A stretch of 64,000 bases of DNA from Polytrichum commune (GCA_950295325.1 OX485807.1:51984440-52048439); one strand, 5' to 3'. Counted from the stretch's first letter, positions 1 through 13,336 are shown. Translations and numbers: made by a program. The notes: a model not told the origin generated them from the sequence alone.

Positions 1-54
1 TCTCTTTATATTTCTCTTGGGTCCATCGTTAAAACTTGGATTCATTAGGGCTAA

Positions 55-353
55 GGTTGCGTTTACACTAGGGTCCAAGACCAAAGAAACTCAAAAATCA
101 AGTTGTCCCGTTGTTTTGGGGTCGAGGAGTTTACACTAGGTTGGAATCCAAAGTATGAAAACTGGAGTGGTGTTAATGTGGAATTGTTTTCCCGCCAAAT
201 TGAATCTTATCATTTCCAATTTAAGAAATTACTCTATCCAATTTGGGAGACCAAACTTCAAGCTTTGGTCCAATCTTCAAACTAAAAGTAAGGTCTTTCA
301 AGAGGTGTTTTGGACCCCCTGGATTCATAGTGCATCCTAATGTAAACCCACCC
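55..353. mobile_element. Tourist-like MITE, copy 1
   Basis: Short non-coding element. The left end reads GGTTGCGTTTACACTAGG. The reverse complement of the right end reads GGGTGGGTTTACATTAGG, giving an imperfect terminal inverted repeat. TAA lies directly outside both ends (52-54 and 354-356). A TAA target duplication with a G-rich terminus is typical of PIF/Harbinger (Tourist) MITEs. There is no coding capacity. Superfamily is inferred from TSD length and termini only. Confidence 0.6.
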
Positions 354-356
354 TAA

Positions 357-673
357 GGGTGCATTCACAACAGGTCCAACTTTTAAGGTCAGAGAAACTA
401 AAAAATTGAGCGGTTTTATTGAATGGGAGCTAATATTATGGACACAAGGATTTTACACCAAGGTTAGAGTCCAAAGTATGGAAATTTTGAGGTGGTGCTG
501 ATGTGGCATCACTTTCCTACCAAATCTTGGCGGTCTTGATTCAAAAAAATACTCCTAGTTTGAGAAGCCAATCTTTGAGCTTGGGTTCAACCTTGAGTCC
601 AAAAGTAATGTCCATTAAGGGGTCTTTTGGACTCTCAAGTTTCTTGGACCCAAACCCTAATGTAAACCTACCC
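357..673. mobile_element. Tourist-like MITE, copy 2
   Basis: Second member of the same family, directly abutting the first and sharing the TAA at 354-356. Its other TAA is at 674-676. The left end reads GGGTGCATTCACAACAGG and the right end closes with CCTAATGTAAACCTACCC. Internal similarity to copy 1 is clear around 'gtccaaagtatg' but diverged, so these are two insertions or an old tandem duplication rather than a recent copy. Confidence 0.6.
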
Positions 674-912
674 TAAGAGCATCTCCACCTATGCCACCAC
701 ATCCTCCACCAAAACTACATGTTGTAGAGGGAGCGGAGGTATAACAATCCATCATCACATCTCCTTACATGTACACTGGTCAACATAGATTTTGAGACCA
801 CTAAATGAAGGAGCTTTATTTTGTTGTAGCAATACAGAGGCTCCTTTAAAGTAGTAAAAAATCTTTTGATGCTGGAAAATGTTCATTTCATAACACTTAT
901 TAGTATTAACAC

Positions 913-1533
913 CAGGGTTGTCTATTGTGACGTGACGGATGCTAATCTCGGCATAATGTAGTGTTGTCACGACACGTATCCGTCACGACATTATGCCGGA
1001 TGTTGTCTTTATCCTGACGGACTTGAATTTTACCGAATTCTCTGTGTAATTACATTACCCCATTTCGGACACGTAGGATGTAAGATGTCCACGTGTGATG
1101 ACATGTCAGCAAAGTAGAGGTAAAGTGGGGAAAAATTTACTAGCGCCCGTCCGCCCCCCCGTCCGCACCCGTTCCCGCCCCCGTCCGCCCCGTTCCCCCC
1201 GTTCCCGCCACCGTCCGCTCCGTTCCCCCCCCCCCCCCCCCCCCGGTCCGCCCCACACCCTCGTTAGTTATATTTTACTACTTTGATTTTAACAGAATGA
1301 TAAACAAAATGGCAAAATGGTTTACCTGGCGCTAGGCATATCCACGTCCACGTCGGCCTTTTCTGCCACATAGGACGCCACCTTGGCAAGAAGGTAAGTA
1401 TTTTACCCACCCTACTAGCTTCCCCCTAGGTTGACCCTACGTGGACCCTATTGTGTCGTGACGGAGGGGTCCGTCACGACACGACATGTCATGACGGCGC
1501 GACACCGTCATGATGTCGGGATAGACAACCCTG
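913..1533. mobile_element. hAT-type MITE nested in another MITE
   Basis: The element begins CAGGGTTGTCTATTGTGACG and ends CGGGATAGACAACCCTG. It is flanked by a perfect 8-bp duplication ATTAACAC at 905-912 and 1534-1541. A CAGGG terminus plus an 8-bp TSD is the hAT signature. The interior has several CGTGACGG/CCGTCACG inverted motifs and a C-rich tract, and no coding region. Confidence 0.8.
1142..1255. repeat. C-rich low-complexity tract
   Basis: Degenerate reiteration of 'cccgtccgcc'-like units followed by a long C run, inside the hAT MITE. Any translated peptide here (Arg/Pro-rich) is an artefact of composition. Confidence 0.7.
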
Positions 1534-1734
1534 ATTAACACATGTCCATAATATGTCTTACGCATTTTGGGATTATACTATTATGCATAGATTATCAATT
1601 GGTATTGTAGTGGCTGCCTTTATCGCTATAGTAATAAGGCTTCTCCATACAACACTCCACAAGCTCCTCTATATCATTGCTTTGAAGTAGGAAGTGGAGG
1701 GAGATGTGATGACATGGTTGGAGATGCTCCAAGG

Positions 1735-4700
1735 TAAGTGGCCCTATTGATATTACGGGCACCTCCAACTCCCCATACAATTATGACCATTGGATAGTCT
1801 TATGCAGTATTGGATCATGAAGATTGTTATTTCAAGTTTCCAAATCGGAGTTGAAATGCAAAGTTATTAGAGCTCAAACTGAAAATTTCCATCCTCTTTG
1901 AGTTATCATTATTTCCATCCCAATTGTGTTAAGTAGGAAATGGAGAATGGTGTCTATATATTAAGCACATAATGCAATCTAATAAAAATAAATGCATTTT
2001 TGGCACCCATTCCTAACTACAAACCTTGCCATATACCCCTCAATGTAGGTGTGTGGTGATTTTCAGCCACCCCCCTTTGAGGGAGTCTAGAAGTGCCACA
2101 TAAGTCCTTCGGTGAGGGTGGCCTATATTTGCAAGTGCCCAAGTTGAACCCGGATGGTAGGTGTATAAGATGAGAGCTTAGATTTTTGGAGGGGGATTGA
2201 AATTGCGGTTGTAATACCTCCAAATATTGGGCCTTAGTTTTTATTATTATAGCTCTAAGCTCCACTAATCCAATTCATACCTAATTCTAACCTAGACCTA
2301 CAACCTAGACTAAGCATAGACACACCAACCTTAGAACCAAGGCAATCCTAGCTTATAAATTGAGATGGTTGTAATACACACCAACCAGATGCGACTCATA
2401 CCACCCCTAGCTCAATGGACGGAATAGCAACGGTTTAATCGACCATTCAAACCCTTCATGTTTTCTTGATTAATTATGTTTAAATTTCCTAAGCGGAGAG
2501 ATTTGGTTTAAGTCCCACCATTTACACAATTTTTTTCTTACTTAGTTAATTTTGTTTGCTCATCCTACCTTACTATAGTCATGTATTAGGCATCACCCCT
2601 TACGTGGTTTATGCATCCCTTAGCTCGGAACCTTCTAAAGCCTCGTGCAGGTCCCTTGAAGGTTGAATAAGAACTCCAATTCTTCGAACTTCAACAGTCC
2701 AAAGGGTGTTATCACCCTTCCGAGTTCAATTTTCAATTTGGGTTTCTTGCCAACAAGGCTTCATAATATGGTTTTTTTGTTTTTTATCGTTAAGTGTGTT
2801 TACACTAGATAGACCACAAAATGCAACTTAATGGGACTAGGATGACAAACGACTTGTAGGTTCAACATGTTGTACAATCTTCATAAATTGGGCCCATAAC
2901 TTCCAATCCATAGGGTCAACAACACAATAATGGATTCGTGGGTCATTAACCCCAACTTTCCACCAACAACATTCAAAGTGGTCGTATCGGTGATTAATCC
3001 GACTTCACCATATATAAAACTTTTCTAATAATTAAAACTACTCTTACAAAACATGTCAAGGGGTTCTAAAAATAATAAAGTTGGATATCCTCCTTGGCGG
3101 TCAAATGGTCAAACCGCTTGACCTTACGAGATATGTAAGTGAGTTTAAAAATATATACCTTGGTCGCGTTCCTTCTAATCCTAAATGAAAGGCTATGGTT
3201 AATTAGCTTACCTCAGTAGTCATCGTTTAGTTGGGTTCAATGTAGGCCGACCCGCTACCTTCTTATTTTACTTCATTTTCCGGACATTGACCATGTCTCT
3301 TTCCTTGTAGCTAAATTGGTTGTAGAGTTTAAATTAATCAATGATCAAAACATCATCTTAATGTATTATTTTGGCCTTACTATAATTAATTCACTCAGTA
3401 CATATCATTAGGTCTTTCTAGAGATCTAAAATTCACTTCAATCGGATAAAATTTGCAAAAATTACAAAGTTTGGAAATGTGATGTCTATTCAACCGATTT
3501 TTCCACCTCCATCTATTTAACCTCATATTTCAAAAATTCATATTTAGATTTTTTATTACTTGGACTGAGATTTGCCATACACCATTGGAAAACTATTACA
3601 AACAAATATATTAGAAAAAAAACATATGACATTAGCAAGGTAAGCCAAGATGGATCCAACAACCTCTTTGTAATGTAGCAGTGAACTAGAAAACTCAAAT
3701 TATGTATCCTACCTTCGGAAATTCATATTCAATTCAATATTCATTCAAATTACACGTTTTAAACAACCTTGGAAAATTAGACCAAAAATATATTTAAAAA
3801 GAATAAATAAATAAATTTAAAATTCTAATAGGCTAGCATGTTTGATCCAGCAGCCGCTCCCCAAATGAACATCATATTTTTGACTCTGACTTTAGTAATT
3901 CATAACCACTTGCTACCTCAACCAAATCGCAAATGAAAAATGACTATTAATAGTTATAAAAATTCTATAAAAATGATAAATATTTAGGTCCAGAGTGTAA
4001 ACTAAGCATTCATGTCATCAGTGGTCAAGCTCTAAAATACCTCAACTTTTAAACATGCACTCCAAACTACCTTTAAGAAGAAAAAATAATAATTAAGAGA
4101 AAGTGGGAAGAGAGATTTCTTAAGCCTTACTTACTAGGTAATTCAAAAAACAAGAGAAAGTTTTCTCCTAATTACATAGAGGCAGGGCTTCGCCCAAGCG
4201 TTGAGAAGAAGAGAGAGATTGCAATGTGGGAGGTTGAGGAGTTTAAACCCTCTCAAAAAAATGTTGGACCCCTCCGCCATTGGTCCCATTATTTCAGACC
4301 CCACCCAAAAAAAAAAAAAGGCTCGGGAATTTTTTCAATTTAGGGTTGTTTCCTGCCATTGAGTTGGCAAGGGCACAAGTAAGCAAGTGATCCCCTTTTT
4401 TATTTTTTTATTTTTTTTCTTCAAAAAATTTCATGCCGATTTTGCCCTCTTAAGCGGAACACCTTCATTTGTCTTGTGTGATCCACACTAATAAATAAAC
4501 TCATCCTTGCTTAGCTAGCTTCTACTGAGTTAACCTCTTAGCTAGTTGCTTTTACTAGCTAGCAATTTTTCCTACTAAGCTAGTATCTTTCCTAACTAGC
4601 AATTTTTTTCTAACTTACCTAGTTTCTACCACTACTGTAGTTAGTTTTCTTTTTTACTAACCCTACCTTAAGTAGTTTTTTTCCCTTCATGGATGAAGGC

Positions 4701-6180
4701 CCAAAGTCCCCGGTAATTTACCTTCCTCTTTTGGGGGTTAAACACTAAATGAACTAATTTTTTTACAATCTCTTATCAATTCTAACTTTTAATGCTAAAA
4801 TCCTAACCAAAAGTGACCCTGCATAGTGGTGGACCACTCTAAGGGTTCACAAGGTGTCATAAGGATATCAACCATATAAGACCTTATTTGGAATAAATAA
4901 AAGAATACACCACAAACTTTTGGAGGCAAAACTAACATGTAGAAACAATAAACTGTTGGAATAACATCATAAATCTTTAATTAATGTGTCAAAGTGGATG
5001 GTTTGGTTTTTCTCTCTAATATGGGTCACATTACAATGGGGTACAAGCATGGTAAAGTGCTCTAGTATCTTAAAACCATAGTTTTTTTGGTCAAATGCCT
5101 GTAAGTAGTAGTAAAATGTTGATTAGATTGGATATTTTCCATGATGATCTCAATTGTTGTGCTAAGTACTCAAATGTAGAATGCCATGATGAGATCTTCA
5201 ATTATCATTAAAAGTACCACTCGAAAGAAAATGGCTAGCTTTGGTTTTTGGACATAAATTTCATGACCTAAAGCATTTTGAAGTTGATTCGTTCTCATAT
5301 TCCTTGAAATCATTATACACTTGAGGTTGTCATCACATAATTTTGTAGAAATGCATCAATTTGCATTGTCTTAAAAAATATGTAATTTTTTTTGAGATTA
5401 TTGTTTCAACATAAATTGCTTAGCTTTGTAGATCAATATGATATTTATATATTTGTGATTTTTTTCCCCACAAAATTCAAAAGTTAGTATATTGTTGCAA
5501 GGATCACTTTCACTTAAACTTGTGCAAGGATCAAGAGCTATCCACTTTACCGAGCTTGTACCCACTACTACAAAGCAAGTTATTACATAAGAATAATATA
5601 TATAACAAAATTGTGTTTTATAGCATTGGATGTTATATTAACATAATAATCACACACTTCACCATTCTTTAGAATTTGGTCACGAGGGAATTACTTTCTA
5701 AAATGTTTGTTGATCATCAAAAAGGTTTAGCACAAGAGATTATAAAATTAAGGGATCAATGGTTTGACAAGAAGTAGAATAAGCTATGATTTAAGTAGGT
5801 ATGAAATGAAATCTTGTCCAAAATAATAATGCACATGAGAGTATCGTTTGCGTCCTTGATACATGCACATTGCAAAGACAATATAATTTGGGGAAGATAA
5901 CCGTGATAATATGATGAAAACCCTCATTAGACATTGAGAATTAATCAACATTCTTGATTTGCGTTTCCTATAATTAATATAATGTTAATGTGCATTTTCC
6001 AAAATTAACATAATGTTGATATTATTAACACGTTCTTACAATTTGAAAACTATGACAAGAGATGTAGTCCTTACCCTAATTGAATTATCTTAATTTAGAC
6101 TCACAAAATTTACCCCCACCCCATCCCCAATCTTACCACTCAAAGTAAGGTATGGGGATGTTATTTGGTTTTTTTTTGGT
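1735..6180. other. Intergenic, no gene recognised
   Basis: AT-rich sequence with frequent stops on both strands and no reading frame above about 60 codons with recognisable content. It contains a possible tRNA-like SINE head near 2404-2520, a CTAGC-rich low-complexity patch at about 4510-4680, and several A or T runs. No coding, RNA or repeat unit could be established. Confidence 0.5.
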
Positions 6181-6289
6181 TCTCCAACATCTACCCATTA
6201 GATTTACACAACAAAACTCGTGCTGCAGTAGCAAATCTATATTTGACCATTTGTAAAAACATGATTAAAAATCGGACCTCCCCTGCTTT

Positions 6290-6530
6290 AGTTATGATTG
6301 TTGGAATTGCACGTTTGTTGATTTCTTAAATGAATACATAGGTCCTCCCAATTGGGTTCATGATTGAGTGTAGAGTAGTTATCAATATTTGAAAACGAAG
6401 TGCAATCTCATTTAAACATGTGTCTTTATGGTGTTTCTTTTGTAATCCTCAACAAACAACATACCAATCAAATATAGGGGTACGATTAAGAAACAAGCCA
6501 CTTAAGACCCATCTACCTTACACAAAAATA
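6290..6530. repeat. Dispersed repeat family, copy at 6.3 kb
   Basis: Shares diverged but collinear sequence with 9080-9215 and 34715-34870. Common landmarks are 'cgtttgttgatt', 'gaatacat..gtcctcc', 'ttaaacatgtg' and 'ggtgttt'. A weaker partial match lies at 32300-32400. The type of element is unknown and no termini were found. Confidence 0.45.
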
Positions 6531-7753
6531 AAAACTAACAATTTTGTAGTAAATTTTGGTGGCATCTTGAATTATCGAGAACAAATATACATACATATTC
6601 CAATACAGTCAAATGCAATGGAATGTGTTACCATTTAGATCCAAATGTGATGTGTTGTATTAAAAACCGATTAAAATGCGATAATTTATTTGGGCATGTG
6701 AGGGTTAACGTAGAAATGCTTACAATGAATATCTTAACCGTTAAGCGTTCGAGAGGCCCATACTAGGCCTCTCCAAACATGTATTGAGTTACATACTATC
6801 ATTTTTAGTTAAGTCAATCAAAAGTTATCCTATTTAAAAATCAACTTATAATTCGTCAAGTGCGCTTTTTGAATCAGTTGAATATCATGATGTTTTTGAA
6901 TTCGATATTTATGTAAAATCGGACTAAGTCTAAATTCAGTTTTTAGAACATGTTGACTTCTATCATAAGATAGGATTGGATGATAAGATCCCGTGATAGA
7001 ATGTGCATTATGGATCATGATAGTATTATAGCAAACGGTTTTGAGTGTGTTTTCACTATTCGACATCTATTTTTATATATTTACCATCAAAAAACAGATA
7101 TTTGATATCTTCCATCATATTTTAGGGGTTGACTCTTTAGGGAGGGTTGCATATCACGTGCAACTGCGGAGTATTGTTGTAAGGGGTATTTTGATCACCC
7201 AAACCAATTAAATGGACCATCCGATCACCAAATTCTCTAATTCAAGCTGTTTAAAGAGTTCATATAAGTACTTTCAAATCGTAGAGAGGGGTACTTTTTA
7301 GCCCCTTAATTTATTAGAATGAATTGAAGTAAATGGGAAAAGTGTAATCCAAAGATTAAAGATAGCAAATTTCTACTAGTTTGACCACCAAAACTAAGAC
7401 TAAGTCATCAAGGCATGGTGCCACTTGAGTTACAAATGACAACTGCTTTAGTATTGACGACCAAAAATTTTGAACTTCAAAAGTTTCATAATTGATGCCA
7501 TTACACACTCAATGTGACAAACAACACACAAACTCTCCATTATAAACATGAAGGTAACTTATCCCACATAGTATATCATATCCTAAAAACCTACATTGGA
7601 TGCGTTAGACAGGACCTTATATCAATTTTAATAAAATATGATATGTATTACCCATCATATACTACCTTGAAAAAAGTTCATACAAAGAATAACACAAACC
7701 ATATATTTGGTCACACCATTCCAACTAATTTTTTCTTAGTCAACCCCCCCCCC

Positions 7754-8383
7754 CTCGGGGAGGTCACTGGCGAAAATCGTAAAAACAACGTGCAATAAAA
7801 AATAGTGCCTGATATATTCATTATAGATAAAATTTACAAAAAAAAACGTACATATAATATAAGGGGTTTTTAAATAGTGAAACAAGTTTACATTTAAAAC
7901 ACCATCACATATAATGGCCTATTTTATCTAGTCAGTAGATGTAAAATAGCATGGGAATAATTTCTAGGGGTAGCATGTCTAGGGTAGGGTATGTGCTAAT
8001 GGATGAAAAGAGGTAATTTTCTGTTGAAAAAGCTTGGATATATGACTTCGCAGACTAGCTAGCTTGAACGTTACTGAATCAACATATCCAATGTGGAGTT
8101 AATGTCCTCTACCTACGTGCCGGGAGGGAAAATTTCAACGTGCAATTTGAATTGCAGTCTTCTTTCCAATTTTCTTTGGTAGTATAAGTAAAACAAGGTA
8201 TTTTTAAACGATCCCCCCTAAAATTTTATAATTAATGTTAGGATGTATTAAAATATAAGCATTTACCTTTATTTTGAAAAATACCATACCTTGTAATCTT
8301 TTCTGCAAGGTAAATAGCCCACCGATAAATAGGTCGCGAGTGCACGTATATGCATTGATATAAGAGGGAGTGACCTCCCCTCC
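7754..8383. mobile_element. hAT-like non-autonomous element, long copy
   Basis: The left terminus is CTCGGGGAGGTCACTGGCG. The right end carries the inverted form 'agtgacctcccc', then degenerates into a C/T-rich run. The ends and interior match the 268-bp element at 16796-17063, which looks like an internally deleted sibling. No TSD can be read here because both flanks are C-rich. No coding region. Confidence 0.55.
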
Positions 8384-9079
8384 CCCCTCCCCCTCCCCCA
8401 GGCTACCAATCTATAAGGGGGTAGGTTTTTAGCATGGTTGGATGAGAGATACATTTGTATATAAACAATCCGTCTTGCCCTTCGAGTTAAAACTAATCAT
8501 GACACGTAGTTCTTCAACTTACTACCGTCAAGTTGACTCTCACGTTGGACCATCACCATGTCGTTGTTCACTATTTTAATGCTTTACATTATTCTATGAG
8601 CACAAGGCCCAACTGGCCGTACAATGTTCTGCAAGCTCCGAGATCGGAAGCTCCAACTTTTTCTCTATCATTGCGAGGTGGGGCCTTTAGATGGGGCCAC
8701 ATGTTATGTTGGTTGTTTCTCTTGAATGTTGGTCCTTCACTCATTTAGGGAACTTGCAGTCTACGAAGTCCATATTTCCAAGGGTTTCTTTTGTCACACA
8801 AACCAAGTAAAGCTCGGCATCTAAGGTAAGCCGACACTTTTAGCTCTAAATCCACTTCTTGTACGTAGGTTTATATCTAACACCAATCAACTAGTGCAAG
8901 AGTATTAGCAAATTTATTCTAAAATTGTGCACCTTAGTTATTTCCTCCTGACTTTTGGAGCTCGTATGAACATCTTGGTCATTGTTGAGGTGAAGATTTT
9001 TCATTCTTATTACATGTTTATCTAGGTCTCCTCTGTTCCCCTCACCTATGTTGATTACTGTTCCTATAATGGTTAACAA

Positions 9080-9215
9080 TTTGGACGATATAGTTCAATA
9101 CAGTTTAAACACATGTGTTTGTGGTGTTTGTTCTTGGATCCACACTTAGTCACACATCACTCAAATGCAGGTGTGCGATTAAGATAACGAATCAATTTAG
9201 GTTTGTTTCCCTTAC
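9080..9215. repeat. Dispersed repeat family, copy at 9.1 kb
   Basis: Matches the 6.3-kb copy around 'aaacacatgtgtttgtggtgt' style sequence and the following 'gtgcgattaaga' segment. Non-coding. Confidence 0.4.
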
Positions 9216-9987
9216 ATAATCTTCAAATTAAAATTGTTGAAAATATTCTAAGGTGTGGAGTTTTCAAACTCATTCACTGATATGTGTTTCATTATTGTAA
9301 GGTGTTAAGGAACACATACACAACAAATTGAAGCAAACTTGCATATCAACTTCTTGGAAATTACTCGACACTTATTCACATAGGAGCCCCTTGACGTATG
9401 TCTGAGGAGAGAATAGAAGTTTATAATCTTATGTGACCTTGATGGTTAAAATTACTAAATTGTGTTTGCATCCAAGGGCACTCGATATGTGTCTTTGAAA
9501 TCCACTTCAATGACATGGAGGTATATAACTCACTTCAAGATTTCACTTGATAAATGAGTTGGTTTTACGTAGGCTCGTTATTGAAACAAGTAACTTAAAT
9601 AGGAACTATGTAACTCAAGGATGGCCATGGTCTATGCTAGAATACAAATCCATGAGCCGCCTCTTCAAGTATTGAAGATGCCTCATTTAAGCACCGAGCT
9701 TGGGGGAGACAATTATTGCTGGTTAATTGTTGATCACTTGCACAAACAAGTGACAAAGACGATAAGATCATTATCAGTGTTTTGAAGATATTATAGGCAC
9801 GTTCTTCACAAATGTTATAAAGGGCAAGGCCTTTATAAGACCGGGATTCAACTCCCACAATGCCTCAATGACTAACATGAATGAAACAAATTGATTAATA
9901 CAAGAGCTATAGGGTGCAATTCATTGCTATGTAAATGTGTTTTATTTCCCAACACCCCTTCATGAAATGCCAAAGAGTAGTTTATTT

Positions 9988-10465
9988 CCCGAGTACGCAA
10001 CTCCCGTATTATATGGTCCCGATTATAATCACTTATAATGCGTTTTAGTCCAATATTGAGTGATAAAATTTGTTTTAATGTAGGAAACCCTTGTAGCCCT
10101 TCTGACAAGGAATCCAAAAATGTAATTATATATAGGAAATGAATATATTTTGAAGCATATAATTGCATTAAAAACCTAATTATATGATTTTTTAATACAA
10201 GTACCATAGGTCAAACTACCCAAATTTTTGGACTTTTTAATAAAATTTTAACATTGTGAATGAATTATAATTTTAATGGGAGGCTTAATAAATATGCAAC
10301 CCAACTTTTTTTTCATCTCATTTATTTAATTTGGTCTTCACCCAACTTTTTTTTCATCTCATTTTATTTAATTTGGTCTTTACCCAACTTTTTTTTCATC
10401 TCACTTTATTTAATTTGGTCTTCACCCAACTTTTTGATCATTTAAATTTGATATATTTGATATAT
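9988..10465. mobile_element. TIR element, truncated inverted relative of 38036-38622
   Basis: Begins with 'cccgagtacgcaactcccg', matching the terminus of the element at 38.0-38.6 kb, and runs about 480 bp at high similarity in opposite orientation. Similarity stops after a TTTGATAT-rich stretch near 10460, so the far terminus is missing or replaced. It contains a roughly 42-bp tandem repeat (10300-10440, about 3.5 units) with the core 'tttttcatctcatttt'. Open frames across it are repeat artefacts. Confidence 0.6.
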
Positions 10466-10577
10466 ATATTATTTCTACTTATAAGGAGAAAAATAGGATT
10501 GATTTGTATGCAAATAACTCCCATTAAATATCCTCTAAATTGTGCACTAGCTTCAAAGCTAGGTCACCTCCCCCCCT

Positions 10578-11075
10578 GGGGCCATGTCACTAAGGTGCTG
10601 TGAATGGAGGGTGTGTGGTTGTGGGCAGACCACATCCAAACTATCCATTCACATAGTCCCATCTTACAGTCTACGAAATTGCTCGGGCAACCCGAAAAAT
10701 ATTCCAACGGATGAAATTTTGGCGGATGACAAATCAATGTTTGCAAGATAATGGGGTTGATGGTTCATCCCATTGTATGAGAGCATTTGTGTGAGATTTT
10801 TGAAGGTTCCCAAAGGGTTCCCTAAGTTCCCAATCGAATTGCAAGTCCTTTTAATGAAGGACTTAGTTTGAAACATTTCATCCAAGATTTGTGAGTGGAT
10901 GGAGGTGGATATTTCATCCAACGTGAAGTTTTTCAAGCTCTACCCAAGGGGAAGAGAAGCCAAAAGTCGGGGCAGCATAGGAGCCTTTACATTTGTCACA
11001 TCAAAATCGACGACTGAGATCATCCTAGCCCCCGACCGCACGGGAGGCGCTCACAATGCCTCAGTGATGTGCCCC
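10578..11075. mobile_element. TIR element, about 500 bp
   Basis: The left end reads GGGGCCATGTCACTAAGG. The reverse complement of the right end reads GGGGCACATCACTGAGG, an imperfect inverted repeat over about 25 bp. The flanks are C-rich on both sides, which hides any target duplication. The termini resemble the GGTCACT-type ends at 7754, 16796 and 57121, but the interior differs. Non-coding. Confidence 0.5.
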
Positions 11076-11879
11076 CCCCCCCCCCCCCCCGGGACATGCA
11101 AATAGTTAAAAGCATTTTGGAGATGACACAAAAGTTCAACCCAACCACTAAAGTAGAGGGTGCTTAAACCAACACTTTAAGCTATTGCACGTGCACATGG
11201 TTGTGTAGTTGATATGAAAAAAATCATGTTAACCTTTGGGCTCATAATAGGTATTAAAATAAAAATATCAACAATACAATATTTTATGAATATTCAAAAT
11301 CAAAACCATTAGCTTATTTTATCCACTACCTAGCCCCGTGTATGATGTGATTGTAGATGGTGAGGACCCCTGCCTTCATTACCTAAATCCAACCCAATCC
11401 AATTGGGTACTAGACCCAACAACCATCAAAGCCCAACCGACAGTAGAGCCTCAAAGCCACTTGGCCACCTCCATGATCCCACTCGGTTTGGATTGAGAAC
11501 TGACCCAACTATAGCCCGGGAAAGACCTGGCAACAAGTACAATTTGATCCTTTTGTAGTCTGGTACCAACCCATCCCACTTCCCATCCTGACCCTGGGCA
11601 GAAGGGGCACCAACCTGTTTCTTTTCACAACCAACCCCCTTTGTGCCCAAAACCAACCCCCTTGGCTTTGTGAGCCTACCTCATTGGCAACAAGCTTGAC
11701 CTTGGATACCAACCTACATTCTCACCATTCATTGCCATTAAGATAACTAAAACTTACTACCAAATACAATTAATTTAGACTTGCAATAATAGGGATGGGT
11801 CTTAAATGGTTATTGATGAGAGTATAGTTCAACAAAAATCTACAAACTAATGTAGCATACCTTATAGAATTTAGAGTTT

Positions 11880-13060
11880 ATTTTGCAATTAAGAGTTTAG
11901 GATGACATACATTTCAATAAAGTACACATACAACGTTGGAAACGTACCCTGACCATCGGAGTAAGGCATTGCATTGCCCACATGGGTTTTGGGACCGTTG
12001 TGCGCATCCACAATTGGTGGTAGTGGCCCTAGAGCTAGCCATTCCCTACGAGGGTCTCCAATGTAATGCACCTAAATGGGCTCCTGCAATGGACATAGTT
12101 TTTCATTAGGTATTCATTTTTGTTCATAGCCCTCTACCACATGCTCACATTTTTGTTCAACATTAATAGTGGATGCACTACACCACAACATGGGCCTTGG
12201 TATGCCCCCTTGCCAAGAGGCTCATTAGCCCTTATTGCCTCGTGCAAATTCACCCTTATTTCAATGCATCATTGAGCAGGCCACATTACTCCATGTTTTT
12301 GTGCACATTCTTGAGCCCTCGACTTCTTGTCCTCTCATTTTTGTCTTTTTTCTTTTGCCTTTCTATTTTTGGTGATCTCCAAGACAACATTTCTCTTATT
12401 TTTTTCTCGAGCTACCTCCTCCCATCTCTCTTGCTTGTGTTCTAGAGTGGCTATGTACTCATCACTAATCAAAATTATAGACTTAGAATAGTCTATAAAT
12501 GGGTTGTCACGGCTTCTTCAAGGAATGGCCAAAGTAATGTCATACTTAATGCTACATTTGGGTAAACATAGTCCAACTCTTGTGAAATCCTAAACTCCTA
12601 GTTGGTAACTTCCTCCCCCATCCCCCACACCTTGCATTGTGTCCTTATCATCCTCTGTCAATGCCATCATATATTGAGTTCTACCTTCTTGAATTTCTAT
12701 CATACTTTCACCAAACGCCTCCTCCACCTGCTCATTGCCCACCTCTCCTTCATTGACCTCATTAACATTTGAAACCGCAACATAAACAAACACTACACTT
12801 TATTCACTTGGCCCCATTTTATCATCCATGGTTGAATGATTAAAAGACCAAATACTTGTGGCAAAAAAACCCTTTCCTAATGTTCACCAGAGTCATGGCT
12901 TTTTTCAAAGCCAAAGACATCCACTGGACTAGGTCCTCCTTTGCGGCACCCTTCCCCTTGTTCCTAAGGGCATAAATCCTTGTATTTTTTCAACAATGTC
13001 TTGAACATTTGAAAATACTCATATCCATGGGCTAGGTGGCATGGGATGTGTGACTAGGAA
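11880..13060 (-). pseudogene. Decayed coding relic, unknown product
   Basis: On the minus strand several stretches read as protein-like sequence. They include an acidic segment (12590-12793, rich in Glu/Asp with 'EVNEGEVGN' and 'TEDDKDTMQG') followed by a Lys/Glu/Arg-rich segment around 12400-12480, broken by stops and frame changes. The composition resembles the linker and coiled parts of trihelix-type or transposon proteins, but no family can be named. It lies just outside the hAT element at 13114. It may be an old transposase gene or a captured host fragment. Confidence 0.25.
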
Positions 13061-13142
13061 TGGTTAAGACATCTAGACTTATTTTCATAGTAGTGTGCAC
13101 AACATCTAGGGAGCAGAGCCCAACATTTTCCTTTTAAATTGC

Positions 13143-13290
13143 ACCCATACCCAAACCATGCCCATCAGCAGCGGCCTATGCCCACCCATGCCCACCCATA
13201 GCATGACATGTGCGCACTCATGCCCACCCATGCCCACCCATAGCATGACATGTGCGCACTCATGCCCACCCATGCCCACCCATGTTATTC
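13143..13290. repeat. CCCATGCCCA minisatellite, distal block
   Basis: Reiterated 'cacccatgcccacccat' units alternating with 'agcatgacatgtgcgcactc' spacers inside the hAT element. Matching units occur in the 40.66-kb copy. Confidence 0.8.
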
Positions 13291-13336
13291 AAATTGCGCC
13301 CATGTATTCAAAAATTGTGTAATGTGTATTACCCGC

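Larger units (their letters stand above)
677..1729. mobile_element. MITE with GAGCATCTCC termini, interrupted
   Basis: The left terminus is GAGCATCTCCACC and the right terminus is its inverted form GGTTGGAGATGCTC. The flanks (TAA left, CAA right) give only an imperfect 3-bp duplication. Without the nested element at 913-1533 the MITE is about 430 bp. GAGCATCTCC is a common plant MITE terminus. There is no protein coding. Confidence 0.5.
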
